A stretch of DNA of 64,000 nucleotides from Symsagittifera roscoffensis (taxonomy: Eukaryota > Xenacoelomorpha > Acoela > Convolutidae), in contig NC_087070.1 in NCBI RefSeq assembly GCF_963678635.1, forward strand, positions 54,352,617 through 54,416,616, written 5' to 3'. Below the pieces are notes generated by a model. The model saw nothing but the letters and a program-made list of their open reading frames with translations. It made no database searches and was not told the origin of the DNA. Each line of letters starts with the position of its first letter. Within the stretch, counting starts at the first letter, position 1. The translations under genes and the position numbers were made by a program. Shown here one piece after another: positions 14,435-27,084 of the stretch.

Positions 14435-17400
14435 TCAACCAGAAGCAAATTTGCCAAGGAAGGCACGAGAGGTAGGATATTGATTATTATTACCGATGTG
14501 TCTCGAGAGAAACGAAGAAAAACCAGCAGAGACTGGTTCATCCAAATTCAAATGTGCTACGGTAAGCACGGGAAAAACTCTAGTGATTACTTGTAACAAT
14601 ATGTACCGAGAGAGACGAAGAAGAACCAGCGGGGACTGGTTCAACCGGAAACAAGTTTGCCACGGAAAGAACGGAAAAAAACACTAATGACTAATAGTAG
14701 CAATTTGTTCCGAGAGACACAAAGAAAAACCAGCAAAAACTGGTTCAACCACAAACAAACATGCCTAGGAAAGTACGGGAAAAACACTAGTGAATACTAG
14801 TACCAATATGTGCCGAGAGAGACGAAGAAGAACCGGCGGAAACTGGTGCAACCAGAAGCAAAATTGCCACGGAAGGCACGAGAGGGAGGATTAGTGATTA
14901 CTATTACTGATCTATCTCAAGAGACACGATGAAGAACCAGCGGACACTGGTTCAAGCAAAATCAATTTTACCCCGGAAAGCGCGGGAAAAACACTAGTGA
15001 TTAAAAGTACCAATATGTGCCGAGAGAGACGAAAAAGAATCTGCGGAAATTGGTTCAACCAGAAGCAAGTTTGTCACGGAACGAACGGGAAAAACACTAG
15101 TGATTAATAGTACCGATGTGTCTCGAGAGACACGATGAAGAACCGGCGAAAACTGGTTCAACCAGAAGCACGTTTGCCATGGAAGGCACGAGAGGGAGGA
15201 TTTTGATCATTAGTACCGATGTGTCGTGAGAGAAACGAAGAAGAACCAGCAGAGACTGGCTCAACCAAAAACAAATGTGCCACGGAAAGCACGGTAAAAC
15301 CTCTACTGATTACTATTACCAATATGTTTCGTGAGAGACGAAGAGGAACCAGCGGAGACTGGTTCAACCGGAAACGAGTGTGCCACGGAAGAAACGGGAA
15401 AAAAATAGTTATTTCTAGTACCGATGTGTCTCGAGAGACACGATGAGAAACCAGGAAAGACTGGTTCAACCAGAAGCAAATATGCCATGGTAAGCACGGG
15501 AAAAACACTAGTGATTACTAGTACCAATATGTGCCGAGAGAGATGAAAAAGAACCAGCGGAAACAGTTTCAACCAGAAGCCAATTTGCCAAGGAAGGCCC
15601 GAGAGGTAGGATATTGTATATTATTACCGATGTGTCTCGAGAGAAACGAAGAAAAACCAGCAGAGACTGGTTCATCCAAATTCAAATGTGCTACGGTAAG
15701 CACGGGAAAAACTATAGTGATTACTAGTAACAATATGTACCGAGAGAGACGAAGAAGAACCAGCAAATATGCACGGAAAGCACGGGAAAAACACTAGTGA
15801 ATACTAGTACCAATATAAGCCGAGAGAGACGAAGAAGAACCAGCGGAAACTGGTGCAACCAGAAGCAAGTTTGCCACGGAAGGCACGAGAGGGAGGATTA
15901 GTGATTACTATTACTGATCTATCTCGAGAGACACGATGAAGAACCAGCGGAGACTGGTTCAACCAAAATCAAATTTACCCCGGAAAGCGCGGGAAAACAC
16001 TAGTGATTACAAGTACCAATATGTGCCGAGAGAGACGAAAAAAAATCAGCGGAAATTGGTTCAACCAGAAGCAAGTTTGCCACGGAAGGAACGGGAAAAA
16101 CACTAGTGATTAATAGTATCGATGTGTCTCGAGAGACACGATGAAGAACCGGCAAAAACTGGTTCAACCAGAAGCACGTTTGCCTTGGAAGGCACGAGAG
16201 GTAGGATTTTGATCATTAGTACCAATGTGTTGCGAGAGAAACGAAGAAGAACCAGCAGAGACTGGCTCAACCAAAAACAAATGTGCCACGAAAGCCACGG
16301 GAAAACACTAATGGTTACTAGAACCAATATGTCACGAGAGAGACGAAAAGGAACCAGCAGAGACTGCTTCAGCCGCAAACAATCGTGCCACGGAAGGAAC
16401 GGGAAAAAGACTAGTGATTACCAGTACAATATGTCCCGAGAGAGACGAAGAAGAACCAGCAGAGACTGGCTCAACCAAAAACAAATGTGCCACGGAAAGC
16501 ACGGTAAAACCTCTAGTGATTACTATTACCAATATGTTTCGTGAGAGACGAAGAGGAACCAGCGGAGACTGGTTCAACCGGAAACGAGTGTGCCACGGAA
16601 GAAACGGGAAAAAAATAGTTATTTCTAGTACCGATGTGTCTCGAGAGACACGATGAGAAACCAGGAAAGACTGGTTCAACCAGAAGCAAATATGCCATGG
16701 AAAGCACGGGAAAAACACCAGTGATTACTAGTACCAATATGTGCCGAGAGAGATGAAAAAGAACCAGCGGAAACAGTTTCAACCAGAAGCCAATTTGCCA
16801 AGGAAGGCCCGAGAGGTAGGATATTGTATATTATTACCGATGTGTCTCGAGAGAAACGAAGAAAAACCAGCAGAGACTGGTTCATCCAAATTCAAATGTG
16901 CTACGGTAAGCACGGGAAAAACTATAGTGATTACTAGTAACAATATGTACCGAGAGAGACGAAGAAGAACCAGCAAATATGCACGGAAAGCACGGGAAAA
17001 ACACTAGTGAATACTAGTACCAATATAAGCCGAGAGAGACGAAGAAGAACCAGCGGAAACTGGTGCAACCAGAAGCAAGTTTGCCACGGAAGGCACGAGA
17101 GGGAGGATTAGTGATTACTATTACTGATCTATCTCGAGAGACACGATGAAGAACCAGCGGAGACTGGTTCAACCAAAATCAAATTTACCCCGGAAAGCGC
17201 GGGAAAACACTAGTGATTACAAGTACCAATATGTGCCGAGAGAGACGAAAAAGAATCAGCGGAAATTGGTTCAACCAGAAGCAAGTTTGCCACGGAAGGA
17301 ACGGGAAAAACACTAGTGATTAATAGTATCGATGTGTCTCGAGAGACACGATGAAGAACCGGCAAAAACTGGTTCAGCCAGAAGCACGTTTGCCATGGAA

Positions 17401-20360
17401 GGCACGAGAGGTAGGATTTTGATCATTAGTACCGATGTGTTGCGAGAGAAACGAAGAAAAACCAGCAGAGACTGGCTCAACCAAAAACAAATGTGCCACG
17501 AAAGCCACGGGAAAAACACTAATGGTTACTAGAACCAATATGTCACGAGAGGGACGAAAAGGAACCAGCAGAGACTGCTTCAGCCGCAAACAATCGTGCC
17601 ACGGAAGGAACGGGAAAAAGACTAGTGATTACTAGTACCAATATGTCCCGAGAGAGACGAAGAAGAACCAGCGGAGACAGGTTCAGCCGGAAACGAGTTT
17701 GCCAAGGAAGGAACTGGAAAGAACACTAGTGATTACTAGTACCGATGTGTCTCGAGAGACGCGAAGAAGAACAAGCAGAGACTGGTTCAGCCTGGAGCAA
17801 ACATGCACGGAAAGCACGGGAAAAACACTTATGATTACTAGTACCACTATGTGCCGAGAGAGACGAAGAAGAACCAGTGGAAACTGGTTCAAACAGAAGC
17901 AAGTATGCCGCAGAGGGCACGACAGGGAGGAGTAGTGATTACTAGTACCGATGTGTCCCGACAGACACAAAGAAGAACCAGCAGAGACTGGTTCAATCAA
18001 AATCAAATAAGCGACGGAAAGCACACGGGAAAAACACGAGTGATTAGTAGTATCAATATGTCCCGTGAGAGACGAAGAGGATCCAGCGGAAACTGGTTCA
18101 ACCAGAAACAAGTATGCCGCAGAGGGCACGACAGGGAGGATTAGTGATTACTAGTACCGACGTGTCTCGAGAGACACAAAGAAGAACCAGCAGAGACTGG
18201 TTCAACCAAAATCAAATAAGCGACGGAAAGCACACCGGAAAAACACTAGTGATTACTAGTACCAATATGTCTCTTGAGAGACGAAGAGGAACCAGCGGAG
18301 ACTGGTTCAACCGGAAACGAGTTTGCCACGGAAGAAACGGGAAAAAAATAGTTATTTCTAGTACCGATGTGTCTCGAGAGACACGATGAAAAACCAGCAA
18401 AGACTGGTTCAACCAGAAGCAAATATGCCATGGAAAGCACGGGAAAAACACTAGTGATTACTAGTACCAATATGTGCCGAGAGAGATGAAAAAGAACCAG
18501 CGGAAACTATTTCAACCAGAAGCAAATTTGCCAAGGAAGGCACGAGAGGTAGGATATTGATTATTATTACCGATGTGTCTCGAGAGAAACGAAGAAAAAC
18601 CAGCAGAGACTGGTTCATCCAAATTCAAATGTGCTACGGTAAGCACGGGAAAAACTCTAGTGATTACTTGTAACAATATGTACCGAGAGAGACGAAGAAG
18701 AACCAGCGGGGACTGGTTCAACCGGAAACAAGTTTGCCACGGAAAGAACGGAAAAAAACACTAATGACTAATAGTAGCGATTTGTTCCGAGAGACACAAA
18801 GAAAAACCAGCAAAAACTGGTTCAACCACAAACAAACATGCCTAGGAAAGTACGGGAAAACACTAGTGAATACTAGTACCAATATGTGCCGAGAGAGACG
18901 AAGAAGAACCGGCGGAAACTGGTGCAACCAGAAGCAAAATTGCCACGGAAGGCACGAGAGGGAGGATTAGTGATTACTATTACTGATCTATCTCAAGAGA
19001 CACGATGAAGAACCAGCGGACACTGGTTCAAGCAAAATCAATTTTACCCCGGAAAGCGCGGGAAAAACACTAGTGATTACAAGTACCAATATGTGCCGAG
19101 AGAGACGAAAAAGAATCTGCGGAAATTGGTTCAACCAGAAGCAAGTTTGCCACGGAAGGAACGGGAAAAACACTAGTGATTAATAGTACCGATGTGTCTC
19201 GAGAGACACGATGAAGAACCGGCGAAAACTGGTTCAACCAGAAGCACGTTTGCCATGGAAGGCACGAGAGGGAGGATTTTGATCATTAGTACCGATGTGT
19301 CGAGAGAGAAACGAAAAAGAACCAGCAGAGACTGGCTCAACCAAAAAAAAATGTGCCACGGAAAGCACGGTAAAACCTCTAGTGATTACTATTACCAATA
19401 TGTTTCGTGAGAGACGAAGAGGAACCAGCGGAGACTGGTTCAACCGGAAACGAGTGTGCCACGGAAGAAACGGGAAAAAAATAGTTATTTCTAGTACCGA
19501 TGTGTCTCGAGAGACACGATGAGAAACCAGGAAAGACTGGTTCAACCAGAAGCAAATATGCCATGGAAAGCACGGGAAAAACACTAGTGATTACTAGTAC
19601 CAATATGTGCCGAGAGAGATGAAAAAGAACCAGCGGAAACAGTTTCAACCAGAAGCCAATTTGCCAAGGAAGGCCCGAGAGGTAGGATATTGTATAGTAT
19701 TACCGATATGTCTCGAGAGAAACGAAGAAAAACCAGCAGAGACTGGTTCATCCAAATTCAAATGTGCTACGGTAAGCACGGGAAAAACTATAGTGATTAC
19801 TAGTAACAATATCTACCGAGAGAGACGAAGAAGAACCAGCAAATATGCACGGAAAGCACGGGAAAAACACTAGTGAATACTAGTACCAATATAAGCCGAG
19901 AGAGACGAAGAAGAACCAGCGGAAACTGGTGCAACCAGAAGCAAGTTTGCCACGGAAGGCACGAGAGGGAGGATTAGTGATTACTATTACTGATCTATCT
20001 CGAGAGACACGATGAAGAACCAGCGGAGACTGGTTCAACCAAAATCAAATTTACCCCGGAAAGCGCGGGAAAACACTAGTGATTACAAGTACCAATATGT
20101 GCCGAGAGAGACGAAAAAGAATCAGCGGAAATTGGTTCAACCAGAAGCAAGTTTGCCACGGAAGGAACGGGAAAAACACTAGTGATTAATAGTATCGATG
20201 TGTCTCGAGAGACACGATGAAGAACCGGCAAAAACTGGTTCAACCAGAAGCACGTTTGCCATGGAAGGCACGAGAGGTAGGATTTTGATCATTAGTACCG
20301 ATGTGTTGCGAGAGAAACGAAGAAGAACCAGCAGAGACTGGCTCAACCAAAAACAAATGT
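13606..20360. repeat. ~4.08-kb higher-order repeat with a nested 1,210-bp duplication
   Basis: 13,606-17,682 is repeated from 17,683 with offset 4,077, for example 14,435 to 18,512 and 15,531 to 19,607. Inside the first copy, about 15,250-16,460 is duplicated at offset 1,210 (15,531 to 16,741; 16,122 to 17,332). The second copy has only one version of that piece, so it is about 1.2 kb shorter. Unequal crossing-over or conversion within the array is the simplest explanation. Confidence 0.85.
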
Positions 20361-21363
20361 GCCACGGAAAGCACGGTAAAACCTCTAGTGACTACTATTA
20401 CCAATATTTCCCGAGAGAGACGAAGAAGAACCAGTGGAGACTGGTTCAACCGGAAACAAGTTTGCCACGGAAGGAAAGGGAAAAACACTAGTGATTAATA
20501 GTACCGATGTGTCTCGAGAGACACGATGAAGAAATGGCGAAAACTGGTTCAACCAGAAGCACGTTTGCCATGGAAGGCACGAGAGGGAGGATTTTGATTA
20601 TTAGTACCGATGTGTCGCGAGAGAAACGAAGAAGAACCAGCAGAGACTGGCTCAACCAAAAACAAATGTGCCACGGAAAGCACGGTAAAACCTCTAGTGA
20701 TTACTATTACCAATATTTCCCGAGAGAGACGAAGAAGAACCAGTGGAGACTGGTTCAACCGGAAACAAGTTTGCCACGGAAGGAAAGGGAAAAACACTAG
20801 TGATTAATAGTACCGATGTGTCTCGAGAGACACGATGAAGAAATGGCAAAAACTGGTTCAACCAGAAGCACGTTTGCCATGGAAGGCACGAGAGGGAGGA
20901 TTTTGATCATTAGTACCGATGTGTCGCGAGAGAAACGAAGAAGAACCAGCAGAGACTGGCTCAACCAAAAACAAATGTGCCACGGAAAGCACGGTAAAAC
21001 CTCTAGTGATTACTATTACCAATATTTCCCGAGAGAGACGAAGAAGAACCAGTGGAGACTGGTTCAACCGGAAACAAGCTTGCCACGGAAGGAAAGGGAA
21101 AAACACTAGTGATTAATAGTATCGATGTGTCTCGAGAGACACGATGAAGAACCGGCGAAAACTGGTTCAACCAGAAGCACGTTTGCCATGGAAGGCACGA
21201 GAGGGAGGATTTTGATCATTAGTACCGATGTGTCGCGAGAGAAACGAAGAAGAACCAGCAGAGACTGGCTCAACCAAAAACAAATGTGCCATGGAAAGTA
21301 CGGTAAACTCTAGTTATTACTCTTACCAATATTTCCCGAGAGAGACGAATAAGAATCAGTGGA
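20170..21363. repeat. 309-bp three-monomer higher-order repeat, about four copies
   Basis: Equivalent positions fall at 20,198, 20,507, 20,816 and 21,125, each exactly 309 apart. The copies are almost identical. This is the most homogeneous part of the array, although it lies at its right edge. The last unit breaks off at about 21,364. Confidence 0.9.
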
Positions 21364-21367
21364 ACCA

Positions 21368-21957
21368 GATATGTTGATAGTAGATATGCTGCATAGTGTC
21401 TTTTTAGAACTGCTGATGCGAGAGATTGTAATATTTGTGTTCGTTCTAAATCACATAAATGATGTGTGTTTCGAGTTCGGAAAGTGACACTTCTTGACAA
21501 TTCTACTGATCATATAATCAAGTTTCATCTCCAGATGAATGTCAACGTCAATTGCCTGAAAGTATGTGTTATTTGTGAGTGTAATTGTTCATATTCAGGT
21601 ACTGCCAGGGTTTTCTGGTAGGAGTTTTCTCCAGTGTTTCCATTGTTTTCATAAAATGTGACTGGTATATAAGCATGTTCATCCTCTCTGTTTTGGTTTG
21701 GATACAAAATGGAAATTGTAAGTTTTCTTGTTTTCATGACAAGTCCTTCTTCATTCTCAACGACTTTTTCTGAATACTGTGTGCGAAATTTTGTTTTGAT
21801 TATTTACATGCGATTTCTGTTTCAGGGAACGTTTGAGAAAGTGTTAACTTATTTTCTATTCCTTCTATGTTGGATGTTATCGTTTCCTATCATATAGTAA
21901 TTGATCGAGTGGTATAGAATCGATAAAAATTTTTCATGCAATTTGATCAATCTTGCA
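21368..21957. repeat. First copy of a ~590-bp triplicated segment
   Basis: This segment matches 25,827-26,417 and 30,229-30,819 with scattered differences. It is the most diverged of the three and has a 1-base deletion near 21,460 (GATGTGTGTTT versus GATGTGGTGTTT). Its left edge is the end of the satellite array, and homology to the other copies upstream of GATATGTTGATAG is lost exactly there. On the minus strand it carries the protein-like stretch described at 25,985-26,236. Confidence 0.9.
21525..21776 (-). pseudogene. Exon-like fragment, unidentified gene (copy 1)
   Basis: The minus-strand frame is open from a CACACAG acceptor-like site at 21,776 to a stop at 21,525. It encodes a hydrophilic stretch including LTISILYPNQNREDEHAYIP and ending TLTFIWR. 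It differs from the copies at 25,985 and 30,387 by several amino-acid changes (YSEKVV versus YSAKLV, ILYPNQ versus ISHPNQ). The family was not recognised. Whether this is one exon or two is unclear, because an ACTTTCAG acceptor-like site lies inside it. Confidence 0.35.
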
Positions 21958-22421
21958 GTTTTTCAAAAAAAAAAATGAAAGTTTTGCTGTCTTTTTTTTA
22001 GTTGGAACAATTTCTTTTTCGAAGTTTTCCAAAAAGAATATACGAACCCTATTTTGTGAAAGTCTCTGTGCCGTAGGCAAAACTTTTGAGAAACAGGTTT
22101 AGAAAAATGTTTTATTTTTCGTAGTCTCAATAGATCTGGTGTAGAATGGTATTCTTGCGAGGTTAGCGGAGAGAAAGAGGAGCTGCTTCTTGTGTTAAAA
22201 CTATTCTTCTCTGGCTGAAACTATAAAAAATTTCAGTCTTACGAATTGTTGTAACTTCCAGTCATGGATCATGAGTGGTTGAATTCAACTATTTTACAAG
22301 AAAAAGAATTCATTACCGTTTTTATTAGTTTGCTTTTTTCAAATTTATTTTCTAATTATTTTACTAGAACGATATTTTACCTGCGTTTTTATTAGTTCGG
22401 TTATTTTAAAGGGTTGCTCAC
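21958..22421. other. AT-rich stretch, no gene seen
   Basis: Homopolymer A and T runs and short ORFs only. No repeat match elsewhere in the window was noticed. Confidence 0.5.
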
Positions 22422-22632
22422 CGTAGAGCTACTCTTGGTAAAAATTGAAGGTCGGGGTCTCTGCAAATGGTCAGCACATGTACATCGAGCGACGTCGTTC
22501 TGGTGGGTGACGCCAGAAGATTGTTTACTTTTATCTTCTCTTTGAGTAGAAGTTCTTTGATTGTGTCTTCTTTTGAAAAACGGATGGTAATGGTTTGCGT
22601 TGTTCCTTTACTGTTTTTGCGTTTCTCGTGGT
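22422..22632 (-). pseudogene. Candidate exon of an unidentified gene
   Basis: The minus strand shows a TTTTTTCAAG acceptor-like site at 22,633, about 70 open codons, and a CTACG|GTGAGC donor-like site at 22,422. The encoded peptide is charged and includes TTQTITIRFSKEDTIKELLL and ends near DLQFLPRVALR. No family was recognised. Splice-like boundaries at both ends and protein-like composition support an exon. Lack of neighbouring exons and of a second copy for comparison keeps this tentative. It could be a relic of the same gene as the other minus-strand fragments nearby. Confidence 0.35.
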
Positions 22633-23036
22633 CTTGAAAAAACAATATTTTTCGAGGTTCAAAAATTATTTTGCAAAGTTTAATCTGTGTATAATCTGGT
22701 TTGGGTACCGTGCAATTTTCCTATACATGCGGTTGGTTTCTGATGGTATTGATAGAGGTGTTATCACTTAGTTTGTCAAGTAGAATTTGTTTTAGACATT
22801 TCTACAATGGCGAATTATTTTGAGTTTGTGTGGAAAAAGTGCATGAAATGTGGGCGAGTTGAACAATAAAATCAAAATGTACAAAGTTGACACACATGAA
22901 AAGGTTAGCGTATTCCATTTTTTTGTACTCCTCATTATAAACTTAATACTTCGTTTTGGTAAATTAGAGCGTTAATAATAACTCATTGAAATCTGAAAAC
23001 AAATGGTGAAACACACGTGTACAAATGATAAGTGAT

Positions 23037-23958
23037 GTGACATTCGACCAGAATGGCCAAAATGCAATCTCTGCAGAATTCGAATTTTTAGCAGCGAGCC
23101 TTCCGGATTGGTGGTTCTTACGAACTAAGAACGTTATTGGAACGATTGGCCAAACGGTGAGGGCTAGAATATTCTGGTATTTTAAAATTTCAAAAATTCG
23201 AATTATGACGTCATATTTCTGAGAAACGTCAGAAACGGCAATTTTGACTAAAACGAAAAAGAAAAGAGAACAACATTAGCTGCGCTAGCAACAACAACGA
23301 AATTGAGATCGGAAAACAACAACGAGTTACAGAGTAACAGAAGAATACTCCGAGTTGCAACTATTGTGCTGCTACAATTGTTGCAAGGCCGTTGCGAACA
23401 ACGGTGAAGGGTGAGAGACGGCCTTCCGGATTAAGAGAAAATCAGGATTAGCGAGCTTGATTCAGTGGATTCAAGAATCCGGAAGGGTTTCGGGACTGAA
23501 ACTTTTATCCTGTTGCATAAATTTTTAGCTTCCTGTCATGTCCTGACTTGAATTTAATTAATATCTGGATTCATTTTGATAGGGATGAGAAGCTAGGAGT
23601 TGGGGGAAAGGGTTGATCCATCTTCGATGGAGATGATGATTTTTGTCTACTGAACAAAAACAATAGTAATATAATAAGTAGTAGCCCTGTTTTTAGGAGT
23701 GACCTCGTGGTCTGAGGATACTGAGACCCAGCCATGAGCTCACTATTTCTGCATGTAATCTAGTTAATTTGAGTGTTTTGACCGAAGCCGAAGGCAGTAA
23801 CGTTTTTGTCGACCCGATGTTGGAAAATACCACCGAAAAGTACTGGCTTGGTAGAGACGGTGAAAAGCATGCAAAGCTCTGTTTAGACGCTAGCCAGTCG
23901 TCTTAAGACTTAATTTTGTTTTCCGTCGATATGTATCTTCCGGGCGAATGTTACATGA
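23037..23958. other. Segment present only in the left duplication copy
   Basis: Bounded by TGAT on both sides, consistent with a microhomology deletion in the right copy, though insertion into the left copy is not excluded. It contains GGCCTTCCGGATT near 23,098 and again near 23,421. From about 23,570 it holds a degenerate copy of the terminal-exon module seen intact at 28,107 and 33,777; here the frame is closed by an early TGA. The rest shows no gene. Confidence 0.6.
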
Positions 23959-25007
23959 TATATTGCTAACTCACTCGTAAGTTTTAAAAACTCAAAATTA
24001 CTCTGCTCGTTGGTTTTTTGCGTTTTTATTCTTGTACTGGGGGAAAAATGGAAGGTTTGTAGCCAAAAACCATGGACGGAGTTGAATACTTTGAAAAGAT
24101 CAGGTTGATGCTGGGCGATTGATTAAGAATTGGAGCTGTTTTTTTTTGGTGTTTTTGCTTCATAAGGATGCGTTGTGCGCGGGTGGTGCATTGCGGCTGA
24201 ACGTTGGAGATGATTCGGAGTTTGAGGTAGAGTGAGTTAATTGATGAATTGTTAGTGGACTGTTTGTGTTGTGGATTTGCTGTTGGTTATCGATGAAATA
24301 ATCAAGATCATACTCAAGCTGGTCATCAGTTATTGGGCTAGAAACATCGTGTGCGATAATTGAAAGAGGAGAGAAAATGGATGAAGCGTCAAAATGTGAA
24401 GAATTAGAAGTGGAAATTACTACAGAGGAGGGGTAGTTATTGGTTGGAAAGGCGGTTGAGAAAAATTAGTGGGACATGGCTCGGAACCTAACAATTCACT
24501 GGGTGTAACAACTGCAGAGTTATTTAAATTGAATTTAGTGTCAAATAAAGTTTGGGTTGATTATTCAGAACTCACGTGTGGTGAGTTAAATGAAAAGCTG
24601 TGGCTAAAACGGTTTGGAACGAGTTGAGGTCTGAGATGGATACAAGAGAGTCGTGTCAATGGCGATTTTAGGGACAGGAGAGTGAATGGTTGAGGGAACC
24701 AATCTCGCGGCTAAAACTAATTGTTTGAGAACAAAAAGTTTTAGTGTGGTTTGTCTATGACTTGGTCGTATGTTTTATCAGAGATTTGTGGCTGAAATGA
24801 TATGCGTGATATGGGGCTTTGTTGCGCGTTGTTATTTTAGTGCATGCGTCGTGCTACGGAGAGTGCATTTCTTTAGTTTCGTGGCATATTTGTGGAGACT
24901 GATTGTTTGATAAACTGCGTAAGTGTGATGGCGCTGTAGGTTTAGAAACTATTGTTTTGTGGAGTGTTATTCGTCAATTGATTGTTTCTAATATTATTGA
25001 CTAATTT

Positions 25008-25205
25008 GTGCATCGAAAAATATTTTTTTTAATTGATGCGGAGAAAAAGCCAAGAAATCCTGCGAATTTTATTCTTGCTACGCTGGCTTGTCTGTTGATT
25101 TGTGTGCTTATTGCGCATGGGTTAATTATTCCATTAAGCAGTGAGAATGGAAAGCCTATAAAATTAAACATTGCGTCTAAGGTAGTCAATATGGCCATCC
25201 AGTGA
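25008..25205 (+). other. Short ORF with one hydrophobic segment, doubtful
   Basis: A 65-codon frame without an ATG start. It has a basic N-terminal part and a hydrophobic stretch around ATLACLLICVLIAHGLIIPL. The copy at 29,407-29,604 differs by only a few bases (H to Q, S to C) and is equally open, but the whole region is recently duplicated, so this is weak evidence of constraint. An overlapping minus-strand frame of equal length is also open. A remnant of a membrane protein exon or chance are both possible. Confidence 0.15.
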
Positions 25206-25826
25206 ACGCTAGGAGATCTTTTTTATGTAAAAAACTAAAGATATTGGTTGGTGAAATTTCGTGGGAGCGGCGTTTTTCTCCATTTAGAAAAATGTAATGC
25301 TTTTTGTCGGTAGTAATTCACTATATTCTTGCTTATAGATATCGGAAAAACCGGCTGTTTTAGCCACTTTTTGGATAATTTCATCTATTGCTTGTCCTTG
25401 GATAGTATTCAAATTTTCAAGAATTGTTTGAAATTTTTGTGTGCAGATGTAATGTTGTATATCTGATTACGAGTATATACCCATAGATTTTAGATCTATA
25501 TTAGGGTATCGAGCTAACGCTTGGATGCTTTCGGGTGAAAATTCCTCTAAAGGTGGTATTAAAGTGGGGACTTTGTGAGAAGATATTATCTATCTTCGTT
25601 TGGATTAAACTGTACTACCTTGTGGCTATACTCTGATCCACTTGGGACATCTGTAAAGCAAAAATATGTTCTTAGTTATAAATTTTCTACAAAAAATACT
25701 TTGTTTTTGTAAGCTATTGGAATTCTCTGGTAGCACATTTTGTCTTCAAAATTATATAGTGATGAGATTGATTAGTGCACATTTAATACCAGAGGATGTT
25801 TCCTATGTAGTCGATTAAAATTGAGC

Positions 25827-26417
25827 GATATGTTGATAGTAGATATGCTGCATAGCGTATTTTTAGAACTGCTGGTGCGAGAGATTGTAATATTTGTGTT
25901 CGTTCTAAATCACATAAATGATGTGGTGTTTCGAGTTCGGAAAGTGACACTTCTTGACAATTCTACTGATCATATAATCAAGTTTCATCTCCAGATGAAT
26001 GTCAACGTCAATTGCCTGAAAGTATGTGTTATTTGTGAGTGTAATTGTTCATATTCAGGTACTGCCAGGGTTTTCTGGTAGGAGTTTTCTCCAGTGTTTC
26101 CATTGTTTTCATAAAATGTGACTGGTATATAAGCATGTTCATCCTCTCTGTTTTGGTTTGGATGCGAAATGGAAATTGTAAGTTTTCTTGTTTCCATAAC
26201 AAGTCCTTCTTCATTTTCAACGAGTTTTGCTGAATACTGCGTGCGAAATTTCGTTTTGATTATTTACAAGCGAATTCTGTTTCACGGTATGTTTGAAAAT
26301 GTGTTAATTTATTTTCTATTCTTTCTATGTTGGTGGTGATCGTTTCCTATCATATAGTAATTGATCGAGTGTTTAAGAATCGATAAAAAATTTTTATGGA
26401 ATTTGATCAATCTTGCA
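25827..26417. repeat. Second copy of the ~590-bp triplicated segment
   Basis: Nearly identical to 30,229-30,819, as part of the larger tandem duplication, and more diverged from 21,368-21,957. An 86-codon plus-strand frame crosses it (25,821-26,081) but lacks an ATG start. Confidence 0.9.
25985..26236 (-). pseudogene. Exon-like fragment, unidentified gene (copy 2)
   Basis: Same minus-strand frame as at 21,525-21,776: about 83 open codons after a GCACGCAG acceptor-like site at 26,237, with residues SHPNQNREDEHAYIPVTFYE near the middle. It lies downstream, on the same strand, of the protein-like fragment at 26,659-27,084, so both may be exons of one gene. No family was recognised. Confidence 0.35.
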
Positions 26418-26658
26418 TTGATTTTAGCAGCTTGATGCATGTGTCTTCAGGGAACCAAAAAAAAAGGTTGCCTGTGTCTAAGAAGTGGGATCGCAATATT
26501 CTTAATCATTCTTACAAGATAAAGGTTTCCATGATTGAGTATGTTGTCATCTTTTAAATCACGTGTTAGTTGTGCTTTTTTGAGTTGGATTTCCCAATCA
26601 AAACTTATGATTTCTTGATATTTTATGTCTGCTTTACAATTTGACGGGTCATTTATTC

Positions 26659-27084
26659 CTATAAATCATATGTTAATCTTCCGTATGCACCGTCATAAGG
26701 GAAATTTTCATCAAGCTGTATATCAAGGTTAATGGCCACTGACATGCTGCAAGACACCATGACCGAGAGTGCAGAGTCGATTTCACAGGAGGAAGGCATG
26801 GAGTTGTGATAACAGCCGGAAACAAGCAAAAAGCAAAGAAAAACTGAAGAAATTAGAAGTTTAACTTCTAAACGATGACAAATAAAAGAAAGATCCAGAG
26901 AAAATGAAAATAAAGAGAAGGAGAAAAACTCAGATATGCTTGTTTGTGAAGAACTCAAATGAGCAACCAAGCTTAAAACGAAATTTGTTGAGAAAACGTC
27001 AGTTAATTTGAGTTTACAATTGGTGAAATCATGAATTTGCATTTTGATTTTGTTTAGAAAAGCGTTTGTGGAGTTTGTATTCAA
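26659..27084 (-). pseudogene. Protein-like ORF, unidentified, longer in this copy
   Basis: A 141-codon minus-strand ORF. The first ~110 residues are Ser/Phe-rich with a hydrophobic stretch around VFLCFLLVSGC and may be partly non-coding. After a CTTGCAG acceptor-like site comes a protein-like part beginning MSVAINLDIQLDENFPYDGA. It ends early because a ~23-bp deletion after GRLTYD shifts the frame relative to the right-hand copy at 30,849-31,163, which continues much further. No family was recognised. The pair are paralogous remnants, each broken at a different place. Confidence 0.4.

Larger units (their letters stand above)
1..21364. repeat. Satellite array, ~103-bp monomer, about 200 copies
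   Basis: An uninterrupted tandem array. The landmark GTGATTACTAGTACC recurs every 101-106 bases, for example near 61, 167, 270, 372 and 476. Each monomer also carries a CGAAGAAGAACCAG block, then CTGGTTCAACC, then a variable subtype segment ending in GGGAAAAACACTAGTG. Short ORFs of 60-140 codons occur in both orientations throughout. They come from the repeat period and do not look like genes, because frames change between neighbouring monomers and no start context or domain is conserved. The left edge of the window lies inside the array, so its full length is unknown. Length, homogeneity and nested organisation resemble centromeric or pericentromeric satellites, which is inference. Confidence 0.97.

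Noticed and set aside
1-21364. CRISPR-like regular spacing
   Set aside because: The whole monomer is conserved, including the would-be spacers, and higher-order periods are present. The rest of the window is eukaryotic in character.
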